The notes: generated from the letters alone by a model not told the origin. Positions 25,678-35,593 are shown, numbered from the stretch's first letter. The stretch is 64,000 nucleotides of DNA from Flavobacterium sp. KJJ (GCF_000708595.2 NZ_JARP01000007.1:186001-250000), one strand, 5' to 3'. Numbers and translations: made by a program.

Positions 25678-28194
25678 ATGGCAAAGAATTTAGTAATAGT
25701 GGAATCACCTGCAAAGGCGAAAACGATAGAGAAATTTCTAGGAAGCGATTTTCAGGTGGAGTCAAGTTATGGTCACATAGCCGACTTACCATCAAAGGAA
25801 ATAGGAGTAGATGTAGAGAATGGTTTTAAACCTAAATATGAAGTTTCTCCAGACAAAAAAGCCTTAGTAAGCAAACTAAAAACACTATCTAAGAATGCCG
25901 AAATGGTTTGGTTAGCAAGCGATGAGGACCGCGAGGGAGAAGCTATTTCATGGCACTTGGCGGAAGAACTAAAACTAGATATTAAAAAAACCAAAAGAAT
26001 TGTTTTTCACGAAATTACCAAATCTGCGATTCTTAAAGCAATCGACAATCCAAGAGAAATTGATTATAATCTGGTAAACGCACAACAAGCGCGTCGTGTT
26101 TTAGATCGTTTAGTAGGTTACGAATTATCTCCTGTTTTATGGAGAAAAATTAAAGGTGGTTTGTCTGCAGGCCGTGTACAATCTGTTTCTGTTCGTTTAA
26201 TTGTTGAAAGAGAACGTGAAATTCAGAACTTTAGCGCAGTTGCAAGTTATTCAATCGTAGCAGAATTTGTAAATGAAGCAGGGAAAGTTTTCAAAGCAAA
26301 ATTGCCAAAAAACTTCAATACTAAAAAAGAAGCCGAAGATTTCTTAAAGAAAAACATCGGATCACAATATAAAGTAGCCGATTTAGAGACTAAACCTACC
26401 AAAAAATCACCAACAGCACCTTTTACAACTTCTACGCTGCAACAGGAAGCAGCGAGAAAATTATATTTGCCAGTTGGAATCACAATGCAGTTAGCACAGC
26501 GTTTATATGAAGCTGGACTTATTACCTATATGAGAACGGATAGTGTGAATCTTTCTAAAGATGCTATGGATGCTGCAGAAGCTGAAATTATAAAATCATA
26601 CGGGAAAGAATTTTCGAAGCCAAGAACTTTTGCTAACAAAAGCAAAGGAGCACAAGAGGCACACGAGGCAATTCGTCCTACTGATATGTCACGTCATTCA
26701 GTAAATATTGACCGCGATCAGGCTCGTTTATACGATTTGATCTGGAAAAGAACTTTGGCATCTCAAATGAGTGATGCACAATTAGAAAGAACGAATGTAA
26801 AAATTGAAGCGAACAATCATAGCGAAATTTTTACAGCTTCTGGAGAAGTTTTGCTTTTTGAGGGTTTCTTAAAAGTATATTTAGAAGGTCACGATGATGA
26901 TGAGGAAGAACAAGAAGGAATGTTGCCAGCACTAAAAGTGAATGAAAAATTAGCTAATAATTATATCACGGCAACGGAAAGATATTCTAGACCGCCGGCT
27001 CGTTATACAGAAGCTTCTTTAGTAAAGAAATTGGAAGAATTAGGAATTGGCCGTCCGTCTACGTATGCGCCAACTATTTCGACTATCATCAACAGAAATT
27101 ATGTTGAAAAAGGAACTTTAGAAGGACAGGAACGTAATTATACGCAGCTTACATTGCAAGACAGCAAAGTAGGGGAGAAACTGCTTAAGGAAAATACAGG
27201 TTCAGATAAAGGAAAATTAGTTCCAACAGATATCGGAACTATCGTTACAGATTTCCTAGTTAAAAACTTCGGTAATATATTAGATTATAATTTTACTGCG
27301 AAAGTAGAACAGGATTTTGATGAAATTGCCGAAGGAAATATTGACTGGGCAGTTATGATGCAGGAGTTCTACAATAAATTTCATCCAAATGTAAAAGAGG
27401 TTGAAGCTAATGCAGAACGTGAGAGCGGTGAAAGAATTCTAGGAAAAGATGCTGACGGGCGACAAGTTTCTGTTCGTTTAGGAAAATTTGGACCAATGGC
27501 TCAAATTGGAGAAGCAGATGACGAAGATAAAAAATTTGCCAGCTTAATGTCTGATCAGAATATCGGAAATATTACTCTAGAGGATGCATTGAATCTATTT
27601 TTGCTTCCAAAAAGCTTAGGTGATTATAAAGGAGAAGAAGTAGAAGTAAGCAATGGTCGTTACGGTCCTTATGTTCGTCACGGAAGTGTTTTTATTTCAT
27701 TGCCTCGAGGAGAAGATCCTTTAGGAGTTTCTAAAGAAAGAGCTCAGGAATTAATTGACGAAAAAGCACTTGCTGATGCGCCAATTGCTGTTTATAAAGG
27801 AGAATCTGTTCAAAAAGGAGTTGGACGTTTTGGTCCTTTCATTAAATGGAATGGTCTTTTTGTGAATGTTAGCAAAAAATACAATTTTGATGATTTATCA
27901 CAGTCTGATGTTGAAGAATTAATTGAGGATAAATTACAAAAAAATATAGATAAAGTTCTTCATAATTGGGAAGACGAAGGAATTTTGGTTGAAAAAGCTC
28001 GTTGGGGCCGTTCTGTTATTACAAAAGGAAAAATCAAAATTGAATTAAGCAAAGATGTTGATGCAACAAAATTGACATTAGCTGAAGTTCAGGAAATGAT
28101 TGCAAAAAAGACGCCGGCTAAAAAAACACCAGCAAAAAAAGCAACAACAACTAAGAAAGCTGCAGTTAAAAAACCAGCTGCTAAAAAGAAATAA
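25678..28194 (+). CDS. topA: DNA topoisomerase I
   Basis: 838 residues from ATG 25678 (MAKNLVIVESPAKAKTIEKFLG); a longer frame from 25657 is rejected because it begins at the promoter box. The TOPRIM domain has the E in VESPAKA and DEDREGEAISWHL. The type IA core contains the catalytic Tyr in GLITYMRTDS, then RPTDMS and SLVKKLEELGIGRPSTYAPTI. The C-terminal part carries two topoisomerase-associated repeats (KFGPMAQIG, RYGPYVRHG, RFGPFIKWN) and a lysine/alanine-rich tail. It relaxes negatively supercoiled DNA. Followed after three bases by a ureohydrolase-like gene. Confidence 0.98.
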   Translation: MAKNLVIVESPAKAKTIEKFLGSDFQVESSYGHIADLPSKEIGVDVENGFKPKYEVSPDKKALVSKLKTLSKNAEMVWLASDEDREGEAISWHLAEELKLDIKKTKRIVFHEITKSAILKAIDNPREIDYNLVNAQQARRVLDRLVGYELSPVLWRKIKGGLSAGRVQSVSVRLIVEREREIQNFSAVASYSIVAEFVNEAGKVFKAKLPKNFNTKKEAEDFLKKNIGSQYKVADLETKPTKKSPTAPFTTSTLQQEAARKLYLPVGITMQLAQRLYEAGLITYMRTDSVNLSKDAMDAAEAEIIKSYGKEFSKPRTFANKSKGAQEAHEAIRPTDMSRHSVNIDRDQARLYDLIWKRTLASQMSDAQLERTNVKIEANNHSEIFTASGEVLLFEGFLKVYLEGHDDDEEEQEGMLPALKVNEKLANNYITATERYSRPPARYTEASLVKKLEELGIGRPSTYAPTISTIINRNYVEKGTLEGQERNYTQLTLQDSKVGEKLLKENTGSDKGKLVPTDIGTIVTDFLVKNFGNILDYNFTAKVEQDFDEIAEGNIDWAVMMQEFYNKFHPNVKEVEANAERESGERILGKDADGRQVSVRLGKFGPMAQIGEADDEDKKFASLMSDQNIGNITLEDALNLFLLPKSLGDYKGEEVEVSNGRYGPYVRHGSVFISLPRGEDPLGVSKERAQELIDEKALADAPIAVYKGESVQKGVGRFGPFIKWNGLFVNVSKKYNFDDLSQSDVEELIEDKLQKNIDKVLHNWEDEGILVEKARWGRSVITKGKIKIELSKDVDATKLTLAEVQEMIAKKTPAKKTPAKKATTTKKAAVKKPAAKKK

Positions 28195-28197
28195 AAA

Positions 28198-29349
28198 ATG
28201 GAATTTGATTTTCTAGAACCAGTTAACGACGGAATTGTAAAATTCATTAGTTCGTTGTCTTCACAAGAATTGGGCAGTAAAGTAGTTTTGCATACCCAAG
28301 ATCAATTTCCGGATATAAGCAAAGTAAATATTGCTATTATTGGTGTTTTAGAAGATCGACGAAACATTAATATGGTGAATGAAGTTAATCTTACTGCAGT
28401 TCGTAAAAAGCTTTATGGCATGTTTCCAGGTAATTGGGACGCTTCAATTGCAGATTTAGGAGATATATTGGCGGGAGATTCTGTAGACGATACTTATTTT
28501 GCACTTAAGAAGGTTGCATCTTCTTTGATTAAGAACAAAGTAATTCCTATAGTCCTAGGGGGTTCTCAGGATTTGACTTACGCATTATACCGTGCTTATG
28601 ACGATTTAGAGCAGATGGTAAATATGGTTTCGGTTGATAATCGATTCGATTTTGGTAAGGAGAATGAAACGGTTTCCGCTAATTCTTATCTAACGAAAAT
28701 CATTATAGATGAGCCGAATAACCTGTTTAACTATTGTAATATAGGTTATCAAACCTATTACAATTCGCAGGAAGAAATAGATTTAATTGAAAAATTGTTT
28801 TTTGATGCGTATCGTTTAGGTGAGGTTTCAAACAAGATAGCGCTGGCAGAACCTGTTTTTAGAGATGCTGACTTGGTTAGTATTGATTTAAATTCGGTAA
28901 AGTCTTCAGATTCAGGAAATATGATTTCTTTTGAGCCAAATGGTTTTAACGGAAAAGAGATTTGTTCATTGGCAAGATATGCAGGAATTAGTGATAAAGT
29001 TTCTTCTTTTGGAGTATTTAATCACAATAGTACAATGGCAGAAGCTGCTATTATTGCACAGATAGTTTGGTACTTTATTGAGGGATATCATTATCGTTCA
29101 AAAGAGTATCCTTTTGGAAGCCGAACAAATTATTTAAAATATATTGTACCTCTAGAAGATGAGGAACTTATATTTTACAAAAGCGACAAAACTGATCGCT
29201 GGTGGATCGAAATTCCGTTCGAATCTAATGGTCATAATAAATTGAAAAGAAATACGTTATTACCGTGTTCATATGACGAATATTTGTGCGCTTGTAACCA
29301 AGAATTGCCAGAAAGATGGTGGAAAGCACAACGAAAAAATGCACTATAA
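28198..29349 (+). CDS. Degenerate ureohydrolase-fold protein (annotated elsewhere as formimidoylglutamase)
   Basis: 383 residues. The arginase/agmatinase fold is visible: IPIVLGGSQDLTYALYRAY, MVSVDNRFDFG, ADLVSIDLNSVKSSDSG, GFNGKEICSLARYAG and AAIIAQIVWYFIEG. The manganese ligands are not intact. The first His (GGDH) is Gln in GGSQ, the D-A-H-x-D box reads D-N-R-F-D so its His is Arg, and D-x-D reads D-L-N. Catalysis by two metals therefore seems lost. The C-terminal 80 residues, with RTNYLKYIVPL and the Trp-rich RWWIEIPFE, are an addition I do not find in classical arginases. It lies between topA and the gld genes, an arrangement I recall from other Flavobacteria. Confidence 0.75.
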   Translation: MEFDFLEPVNDGIVKFISSLSSQELGSKVVLHTQDQFPDISKVNIAIIGVLEDRRNINMVNEVNLTAVRKKLYGMFPGNWDASIADLGDILAGDSVDDTYFALKKVASSLIKNKVIPIVLGGSQDLTYALYRAYDDLEQMVNMVSVDNRFDFGKENETVSANSYLTKIIIDEPNNLFNYCNIGYQTYYNSQEEIDLIEKLFFDAYRLGEVSNKIALAEPVFRDADLVSIDLNSVKSSDSGNMISFEPNGFNGKEICSLARYAGISDKVSSFGVFNHNSTMAEAAIIAQIVWYFIEGYHYRSKEYPFGSRTNYLKYIVPLEDEELIFYKSDKTDRWWIEIPFESNGHNKLKRNTLLPCSYDEYLCACNQELPERWWKAQRKNAL

Positions 29350-29612
29350 AAAAAATTACGAAAGGAATTCTTAGTTTTTTAAAATTTTAAAAATTTTGTT
29401 AAGAAAAATTAGTAAGAAAATAAATATAAAATATAAAATTTAACGTTTTACGTCGATTTTTTAGGTTAGTTTATCGATAAAATATTTTTTTTTTATTTTA
29501 TTTAACATTATTTTTGAACGGTCAAATAAAATTCGCAACTAGTATTGTTTTTTAGATAAATAATAAATACGTTTACGGACTTATAATAATGAATAGATAA
29601 TCCCAAATTTAT

Positions 29613-31013
29613 ATGAAGAAGTTTATTGCATTTGCAGCAATGTTAACACTGGTAATTGGCTGTGGTAAATCAGGTGACAAAGGTGAGTTAGTTGGTGTTA
29701 CAGGAGGGAAATGGCATCCTGAAAAACCATACGGAATGACTTTGGTTCCAGGTGGATCTTTTATTATGGGTAAATCAGATGCTGATTTAGCTAATGTGGA
29801 AGATGCTCCAACTAAGACAGTAACGGTTCGTTCATTTTATATGGATGAAACTGAGATCACTAATAGTGAGTATCGTCAGTTTGTGGAGTGGGTAAAAGAC
29901 TCTACAATGAGAGTTCGTTTGGCCATTTTAGCTGATGAAACTGGACAGAAATCTACAGGTGACGCTAAAGGTAAAAAAGGAGGAAGTATCTCTGATTATG
30001 CTTTTAACGATTCTGAGCCAGATAAAATGACGGCTTATGATAAGTACATGTACGATAACTACTATAGTGTAGGAACAAAAGACGATCCTTATGCTGGTAG
30101 AAAGTTAAATAAAAAAGTTAAGTTAATTAAAGATACAAAAGCTTACCCAGATGAGTATTATACTGAGGTAATGGATTCTATGTATTTGCCAATTGAAGAA
30201 TCATATAATGGTTTGAGAACAATTGATGTAAATAAATTGAAATTCCGTTATTCGTGGATGGATATTCAGGCTGCTGCAAAAGCTAAAGTTGGAAAAAGAA
30301 AAGATTTCGTTAAAACTGAGCAAGTTAGTGTTTACCCAGATACAACAGTTTGGATTAAAGATTTCGCTTACTCATATAATGAGCCAATGCACAATGATTA
30401 TTTCTGGCACAAAGCTTATGGAGATTATCCTGTTGTTGGTGTAACTTGGAAACAAGCTAAAGCATTTTGTGCTTGGAGAACTTTAAATAAAAACAGTTAT
30501 ATTAAGTCTAAGAAAAAAGGACGTGATTTAGTAAATGCTTTCAGATTGCCAACAGAGGCAGAATGGGAGTATGCTGCTAGAGGAGGTCTGGAATCAGCTA
30601 CTTATCCTTGGGGTGGTCCTTACACTAAAAGTGATAGAGGTTGTTTCTTAGCAAACTTCAAACCAAGCAGAGGAGATTATGCTGCTGATGAAGCTTTATA
30701 TACTGTTGAAGCTAAATCTTACGAAGTAAACGGATACGGATTGTATAATATGGCAGGAAACGTTTCAGAGTGGACAGACTCAGCTTACAATCCAAATGCA
30801 TACGAATATGTTTCTACAATGAACCCTAACGTAATTGATGGAAACAACCAAAGAAAAGTGGTTCGTGGAGGATCTTGGAAAGATGTTGCTTACTTCCTAC
30901 AGGTAAGTACTCGTGACCACGAATATGCTGATTCAGCTAGAAGTTATATTGGTTTCAGAACTGTACAAGATTACATGGGAACTCAAGTAACTGGAGGCAA
31001 AACAAAAAAGTAA
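29613..31013 (+). CDS. gldK: Gliding motility / T9SS lipoprotein GldK
   Basis: 466 residues with a lipoprotein signal (MKKFIAFAAMLTLVIGCGK, lipobox VIGC). The sulfatase-modifying-factor (FGE) fold is shown by GMTLVPGGSFIMGKSD, VRSFYMDETEITNSEYRQF, YPVVGVTWKQAKAFCAWR, FRLPTEAEWEYAARGG, YNMAGNVSEW and VVRGGSWKD. GldK, with GldN, forms the ring at the outer membrane of the type IX secretion system. Start of the gldKLMN operon; the 263 bases upstream are AT-rich with TATTTTTG at 29509-29516 as a possible -7 box. Confidence 0.98.
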   Translation: MKKFIAFAAMLTLVIGCGKSGDKGELVGVTGGKWHPEKPYGMTLVPGGSFIMGKSDADLANVEDAPTKTVTVRSFYMDETEITNSEYRQFVEWVKDSTMRVRLAILADETGQKSTGDAKGKKGGSISDYAFNDSEPDKMTAYDKYMYDNYYSVGTKDDPYAGRKLNKKVKLIKDTKAYPDEYYTEVMDSMYLPIEESYNGLRTIDVNKLKFRYSWMDIQAAAKAKVGKRKDFVKTEQVSVYPDTTVWIKDFAYSYNEPMHNDYFWHKAYGDYPVVGVTWKQAKAFCAWRTLNKNSYIKSKKKGRDLVNAFRLPTEAEWEYAARGGLESATYPWGGPYTKSDRGCFLANFKPSRGDYAADEALYTVEAKSYEVNGYGLYNMAGNVSEWTDSAYNPNAYEYVSTMNPNVIDGNNQRKVVRGGSWKDVAYFLQVSTRDHEYADSARSYIGFRTVQDYMGTQVTGGKTKK

Positions 31014-31071
31014 ATTATAATTAAATATCAATAACCAACAAATCTATTTTAAAACCTAAAAAAAAAGTATT

Positions 31072-31719
31072 ATGGCATTATTAAGTAAAAAAGCAATGAA
31101 TTTCGCTTATGGTATGGGAGCGGCAGTAGTAATCGTTGGAGCATTATTCAAAATTACTCACTTTGAATTGGGACCATTAACAGGAACAGTTATGCTTTCA
31201 GTAGGTTTATTAACTGAAGCGTTAATCTTTGCACTTTCTGCTTTCGAACCAGTAGATGACGAGTTAGATTGGACTCTTGTTTACCCAGAACTAGCTAACG
31301 GTCAAGCTAGAAAAAAAGAAGATAAAGCTGAAACTCCATCTGATGCCCAAGGATTGTTGTCTCAAAAATTAGACATTATGTTGAAAGAAGCTAAAATTGA
31401 CGGTGAATTAATGTCAAGCTTAGGAAATTCTATCAAAAATTTCGAAGGAGCTGCAAAAGCAATTTCTCCAACAGTAGATTCTATTGCAGGACAAAAGAAA
31501 TATGCTGAAGAAATGTCTATGGCAGCTGCACAAATGGAATCATTAAACAGTTTATACAAAGTTCAATTAGAAAGTGCTTCAAGAAATGCACAAGCAAACA
31601 GTGAAATCGCTGAAAATGCTTCTAAATTGAAAGAACAAATGCAATCAATGACTGCAAACATTGCTTCTTTAAACAGTGTTTACGGTGGTATGCTTTCTGC
31701 AATGAGTAACAAAGGATAA
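31072..31719 (+). CDS. gldL: Gliding motility / T9SS motor protein GldL
   Basis: 215 residues. Two N-terminal membrane helices (FAYGMGAAVVIVGALFKI and GPLTGTVMLSVGLLTEALIFALSAF) with the conserved Lys and Glu in the second (LTEALIF), then a cytoplasmic helical tail. GldL is the inner-membrane part of the rotary GldLM motor that uses the proton gradient to drive T9SS secretion and gliding. Follows gldK by 58 bases, without a terminator. Confidence 0.98.
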   Translation: MALLSKKAMNFAYGMGAAVVIVGALFKITHFELGPLTGTVMLSVGLLTEALIFALSAFEPVDDELDWTLVYPELANGQARKKEDKAETPSDAQGLLSQKLDIMLKEAKIDGELMSSLGNSIKNFEGAAKAISPTVDSIAGQKKYAEEMSMAAAQMESLNSLYKVQLESASRNAQANSEIAENASKLKEQMQSMTANIASLNSVYGGMLSAMSNKG

Positions 31720-31770
31720 TTAGTTTTTGACTATATATTAAAATTATTAATAAGAACTAATTAGAAAAAA

Positions 31771-33309
31771 ATGGCAGGAGGAAAATTAACCCCTAGACAG
31801 AAGATGATTAACCTGATGTATCTGGTTTTCATCGCAATGTTAGCAATGAACATGTCCAAAGAAGTTTTATCTGCTTTTGGATTAATGAATGAAAAATTTG
31901 AAAGCGCTAATACATCTTCAGAACAGTCAAATGCTGGTTTGTTGACGTCTTTAGATCAAAAAGCTGCTGAAGCAAAAGGAGAATTCGCAATTGCTGCAGT
32001 TACAGCTCATAAAGTTGAGACAACTTCAAAAGAATTTTATGCATACATCGGATCTTTGAAAGGTGATGTTTTAAAAGGATTTGAAACTGATAAAGAAACA
32101 GGAAAATTACCTTATGAGTCTATGGACAAAGGTGATAATATCGACAACTGGTTTACTGGTGAAGGATATACTGCTAAAGGAAAAGAGATTATTACTAAGA
32201 TCGAAAAGTACAAGGCAGATATGAAAGCTGCTTTAGCAGATAAAAAATACGCTGCTATCCTTGCAGAAATTGAAAAGAAATTTGATGTTTCTGATGTTAA
32301 AAACAAAGAAGGTTTAAAAGATAAGTATTTAGCTTACCACTTTAAAGGTTTCCCTGCAGTTGCTTCATTAGCTAAACTTTCAGCTTGGCAAAATGACGTT
32401 CAAAAAGCAGAATCTGATGTTTATAGTGCTGCTTTAGGAAAAGCTGCAGTTGCGGCTGCTTCTTACAGCAATTACCAAGCAATCGTTGTTTTAGATAAAA
32501 ATGCTTATTTCCAAGGAGAAAAAGTTACAGGTAAGGTAGTTTTAGGTCGTTACGACGAAAATACTAAACCAACTTCTTTCCAAGGTCCAGGACAAATTGT
32601 TAACGGACAAGCTGTTATCTCTTTAACTGCTGGTGGTGTAGGAGAACAAGATATCAATGGACAATTTACATTCTTAGAGGATGGAAAAAATATTCCTTTG
32701 AAATTTAAAGGTACTTATGTTGTTGTTCCAAAACCAAATTCAGCTACTATTTCTGCTGATAAAATGAATGTTGTTTATAGAGGTGTTGTTAACCCAATCT
32801 CTGTGTCATTTGCTGGTGTTGATGCAAACAAAATTGCTGCAAGTGCTCCAGGATTAGTTTCTGCTGGTAAACCAGGGAAATATAACATGAGCCCAGGTTC
32901 AGGTACTGAAGCTACAATTTCTGTTACTGGTACATTGCCAAACGGAGATAAAGTTACAGATAAGAAAACGTTCAGAATTAAAGGTATTCCTGGTCCAACA
33001 GGTACAATTAGAGGAGAAATGGGTGTTGTTAAGGGACCTAAATCTAACTTAGAGATTGCTACTATTGGTGCTAAATTACTTGATTTTGATTTCGAAGTTG
33101 GTTTAGATGTTGTTGGATTTAATTTAAAAATTGCTGGACAGCCTACAGTTGTTGTTACTGGTAATAAATTAAGTGCACAATGTAAATCAGTTCTTGCTAA
33201 AGCAGGTAGAGGAGATCAAGTTACTATTTCTGAAATTAAAACAAAACTTGTTGGAGCTGGTAGTTATTTATTGCCAAGAACTGCTCCGGTAATTTACGAA
33301 ATACAATAA
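31771..33309 (+). CDS. gldM: Gliding motility / T9SS motor protein GldM
   Basis: 512 residues. One N-terminal membrane helix (MINLMYLVFIAMLAMNMSKEVL) preceded by GGKLTPRQK, then a long periplasmic part of four domains. Characteristic blocks are VSVYSAALG-like helical D1 at about 60-225, then beta domains with KMNVVYRGVVNPISVSFAGV and GPKSNLEIATIGAKLLDFDFEVGL near the end. GldM spans the periplasm from GldL to the GldKN ring. 51 bases after gldL. Confidence 0.98.
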   Translation: MAGGKLTPRQKMINLMYLVFIAMLAMNMSKEVLSAFGLMNEKFESANTSSEQSNAGLLTSLDQKAAEAKGEFAIAAVTAHKVETTSKEFYAYIGSLKGDVLKGFETDKETGKLPYESMDKGDNIDNWFTGEGYTAKGKEIITKIEKYKADMKAALADKKYAAILAEIEKKFDVSDVKNKEGLKDKYLAYHFKGFPAVASLAKLSAWQNDVQKAESDVYSAALGKAAVAAASYSNYQAIVVLDKNAYFQGEKVTGKVVLGRYDENTKPTSFQGPGQIVNGQAVISLTAGGVGEQDINGQFTFLEDGKNIPLKFKGTYVVVPKPNSATISADKMNVVYRGVVNPISVSFAGVDANKIAASAPGLVSAGKPGKYNMSPGSGTEATISVTGTLPNGDKVTDKKTFRIKGIPGPTGTIRGEMGVVKGPKSNLEIATIGAKLLDFDFEVGLDVVGFNLKIAGQPTVVVTGNKLSAQCKSVLAKAGRGDQVTISEIKTKLVGAGSYLLPRTAPVIYEIQ

Positions 33310-33352
33310 TTTAAGTAGTTAAAAACTACGTTCAATATCTTATAATGATATC

Positions 33353-34345
33353 ATGATGAAAGTAAGAAATTTTTTAATAGCTATTGTTTCTATCGCTGGA
33401 GGTTTTGCTTCTAATGCGCAATCGAATCTGCTTAATGCAAAAACACCGGCACAGATAGGACTTAAGACTCCTGCACAACTTATCTCAGACAATGATAAGC
33501 CATTGGCTTACGGGTACGTAGATGATAGAGATGTCTTGATGGGAAAAACAACTTGGGAGATTATTGATTTGAATGAAAAAATCAACTTCCCTCTTTATTT
33601 TCCAGTTGATACAGCTAATATTGGTTCTGACAGACGTTCACTTTATGACGTATTGACGAAAGCCATCAAAAGTGGTAAAGTAACTGAAATATATACTGAC
33701 AGTTATTTCAATACTAAAAAATCTATGAAAGACATCGAAGGATCATTATCTCGTATTGATACAACTGATGCTGGTAGAGAGCTTATCAACCAATATCCAG
33801 ATGACTACAAAACTCACGTTGTGAAGAAAAAAGTGGTTACTGGTACTGGAAAAAAGAAAGTTGTTACTTATGTTGATGAAACTGTTGGTGCAACAAGAAC
33901 AGTGCCTTCTGAGTATATCTTAAAGCAAGATTTAACTGCACAAGATGTTACTCAATATAAAATTAAAGGATACTGGTATTTTGACAAACGTCAAAGTGAA
34001 TTGAAGTATCGTTTACTTGGTATCTGCCCTGTGACACCAGACGTTTACACAATGAATAGTGATGAGAAGGATTATATCGAATTATTCTGGGTTTTCTTCC
34101 CGAATGCAAGAGGACCGCTTCACGAAGCAAAAGCTTTTAACGATAATAATTCAGCATTGCCAATCTCATTTGATCAGATCTTAAATTCAAGAAGATTTAA
34201 TGCAGTAATCTATAAAGAAGAAAACTTGTATGGAGATCGTGAGATCAAAGAATACATGAAAGATAATGCACAAAATCAATTGTTAGAATCTGAAAGAGTA
34301 AAAGAGAAGATTCGTAACTTCGAGCAAGATATGTGGAACTACTAA
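33353..34345 (+). CDS. gldN: Gliding motility / T9SS ring protein GldN
   Basis: 330 residues with a signal peptide (MMKVRNFLIAIVSIAGGFASNAQ). The conserved body includes KPLAYGYVDDRDVLMGKTTWE, ELINQYPDDYKTHVVKKKVV, KIKGYWYFDKRQSELKYRLLG and SFDQILNSRRFNAVIYKE. GldN is periplasmic and binds GldK. Two Met codons are adjacent at the start; 33353 is used. A second copy (gldO) follows after a terminator. Confidence 0.98.
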   Translation: MMKVRNFLIAIVSIAGGFASNAQSNLLNAKTPAQIGLKTPAQLISDNDKPLAYGYVDDRDVLMGKTTWEIIDLNEKINFPLYFPVDTANIGSDRRSLYDVLTKAIKSGKVTEIYTDSYFNTKKSMKDIEGSLSRIDTTDAGRELINQYPDDYKTHVVKKKVVTGTGKKKVVTYVDETVGATRTVPSEYILKQDLTAQDVTQYKIKGYWYFDKRQSELKYRLLGICPVTPDVYTMNSDEKDYIELFWVFFPNARGPLHEAKAFNDNNSALPISFDQILNSRRFNAVIYKEENLYGDREIKEYMKDNAQNQLLESERVKEKIRNFEQDMWNY

Positions 34346-34365
34346 GTACTACATACATTATAACA

Positions 34366-34402
34366 AAAACTCTCGCTACAAACGTAGCGGGAGTTTTTTT
34401 TT
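34366..34402 (+). terminator. Terminator of the gldKLMN operon
   Basis: aaaactctcgctac pairs with gtagcgggagtttt (one G-T) around aaac, followed by nine T. It separates gldN from gldO, so gldO may have its own promoter. Confidence 0.9.
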
Positions 34403-34527
34403 GAATCCTATTTACAAAGCCTAAATATCAGTTAAATTTTGAATATTTTTAGGCTGAATTTATTTGTAAGAAAAAAAATACAATAAATATAATTATTTTG
34501 CGTTTGTATTTTATAATATTTACGAGG

Positions 34528-35517
34528 ATGAAAGTGAGAATTTTTTTAACAGGTATTTTTTTGATGGCTATCAGTTTTGCGTCTAACGCGCAATCAAATT
34601 TGCTTAATGCAAAAACAGCTGATCAAATTGGAAAGAAGACTGCTGCACGGCAGATTTCTGATAACGATAAGCCACTGGCTTACGGTTATGTAGATGATCG
34701 AGATGTATTAATGGGAAAAACAACTTGGGAAATTATTAATTTGAATGAAAAGATCAATTTTCCTTTATATTTTCCTGTTGATACAGCTAATATTGGCAAA
34801 GATAGGCGATCACTTTATGATGTCTTGACTAGAGCTATTAAAGACGGAAAGATAACAGAAGTTTATGCAGACAGTTATTTCAATACTAAAAAATCGATGA
34901 AAGACATCGAAGGATCATTATCTCGTATTGATACCACAGATGCCGGCAGAGAATTGATTAATCAATATCCTGATGATTATAAAACTCATGTTGTCAAGAA
35001 AAAAGTAGTAACAGGCACTGGAAAAAAGAAATCTGTGCATTATGTTGATCAAACAGTAGGACCAACAAGAACAATTCCTGCTGAGTATATTTTGAAGCAA
35101 GATATTACTGCAGCTGATGTTTCTCAATATAAAATTAAGGGATATTGGTATTTTGATAAAAGACAAAGTGAGTTGAAATATCGTCTTCTCGGTATTTGCC
35201 CAGTAACTCCTGATGTTTATACGATGAACAGCGACGAAAAGGATTATATAGAATTATTTTGGGTGTTTTTTCCGAATGCCCGCGAAGTACTAAACGAAGC
35301 GAAAGCTTTTAACGATAAGAATTCTGCACTCCCAATTTCATTTGATCAAATCTTAAACTCTAGACGTTTTAACGCAGTTATCTACAAAGAAGAAAATATG
35401 TACGGCGATCGTGAAATCAAAGATTATATTAAAGATGATGCACAAAATCAATTGCTAGAAGCTGAAAGATTGAAAGAGAAGATTCGAAACTTTGAACAAG
35501 ATATGTGGACCTACTAA
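34528..35517 (+). CDS. gldO: GldN paralogue GldO
   Basis: 329 residues from ATG 34528 (MKVRIFLTGIFLMAISFASNAQ); the frame opens ten codons earlier with TTG, which I reject since this ATG begins a clean signal peptide. Aligning by eye, the large majority of residues are identical to GldN; differences cluster in the signal peptide, the TADQIGKKTAARQI region and KDYIKDDAQNQLLEAERLKE. F. johnsoniae also has gldO after gldN, partly redundant there. Its own terminator follows at 35539-35573. Confidence 0.96.
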   Translation: MKVRIFLTGIFLMAISFASNAQSNLLNAKTADQIGKKTAARQISDNDKPLAYGYVDDRDVLMGKTTWEIINLNEKINFPLYFPVDTANIGKDRRSLYDVLTRAIKDGKITEVYADSYFNTKKSMKDIEGSLSRIDTTDAGRELINQYPDDYKTHVVKKKVVTGTGKKKSVHYVDQTVGPTRTIPAEYILKQDITAADVSQYKIKGYWYFDKRQSELKYRLLGICPVTPDVYTMNSDEKDYIELFWVFFPNAREVLNEAKAFNDKNSALPISFDQILNSRRFNAVIYKEENMYGDREIKDYIKDDAQNQLLEAERLKEKIRNFEQDMWTY

Positions 35518-35538
35518 AGAGCTTCATAATAGAATACC

Positions 35539-35573
35539 AAAAACTCTTACTACCTTTGCAGTAAGAGTTTTTT
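35539..35573 (+). terminator. Terminator of gldO with a -7 box in its loop
   Basis: aaaaactcttact (35539-35551) pairs with agtaagagttttt (35560-35572) and T residues continue. The loop overlaps TACCTTTG at 35551-35558, a full -7 consensus that would serve the FAD oxidoreductase gene starting 35 bases further on. Confidence 0.85.
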
Positions 35574-35593
35574 ATTTTACTTAATTTATAAAA

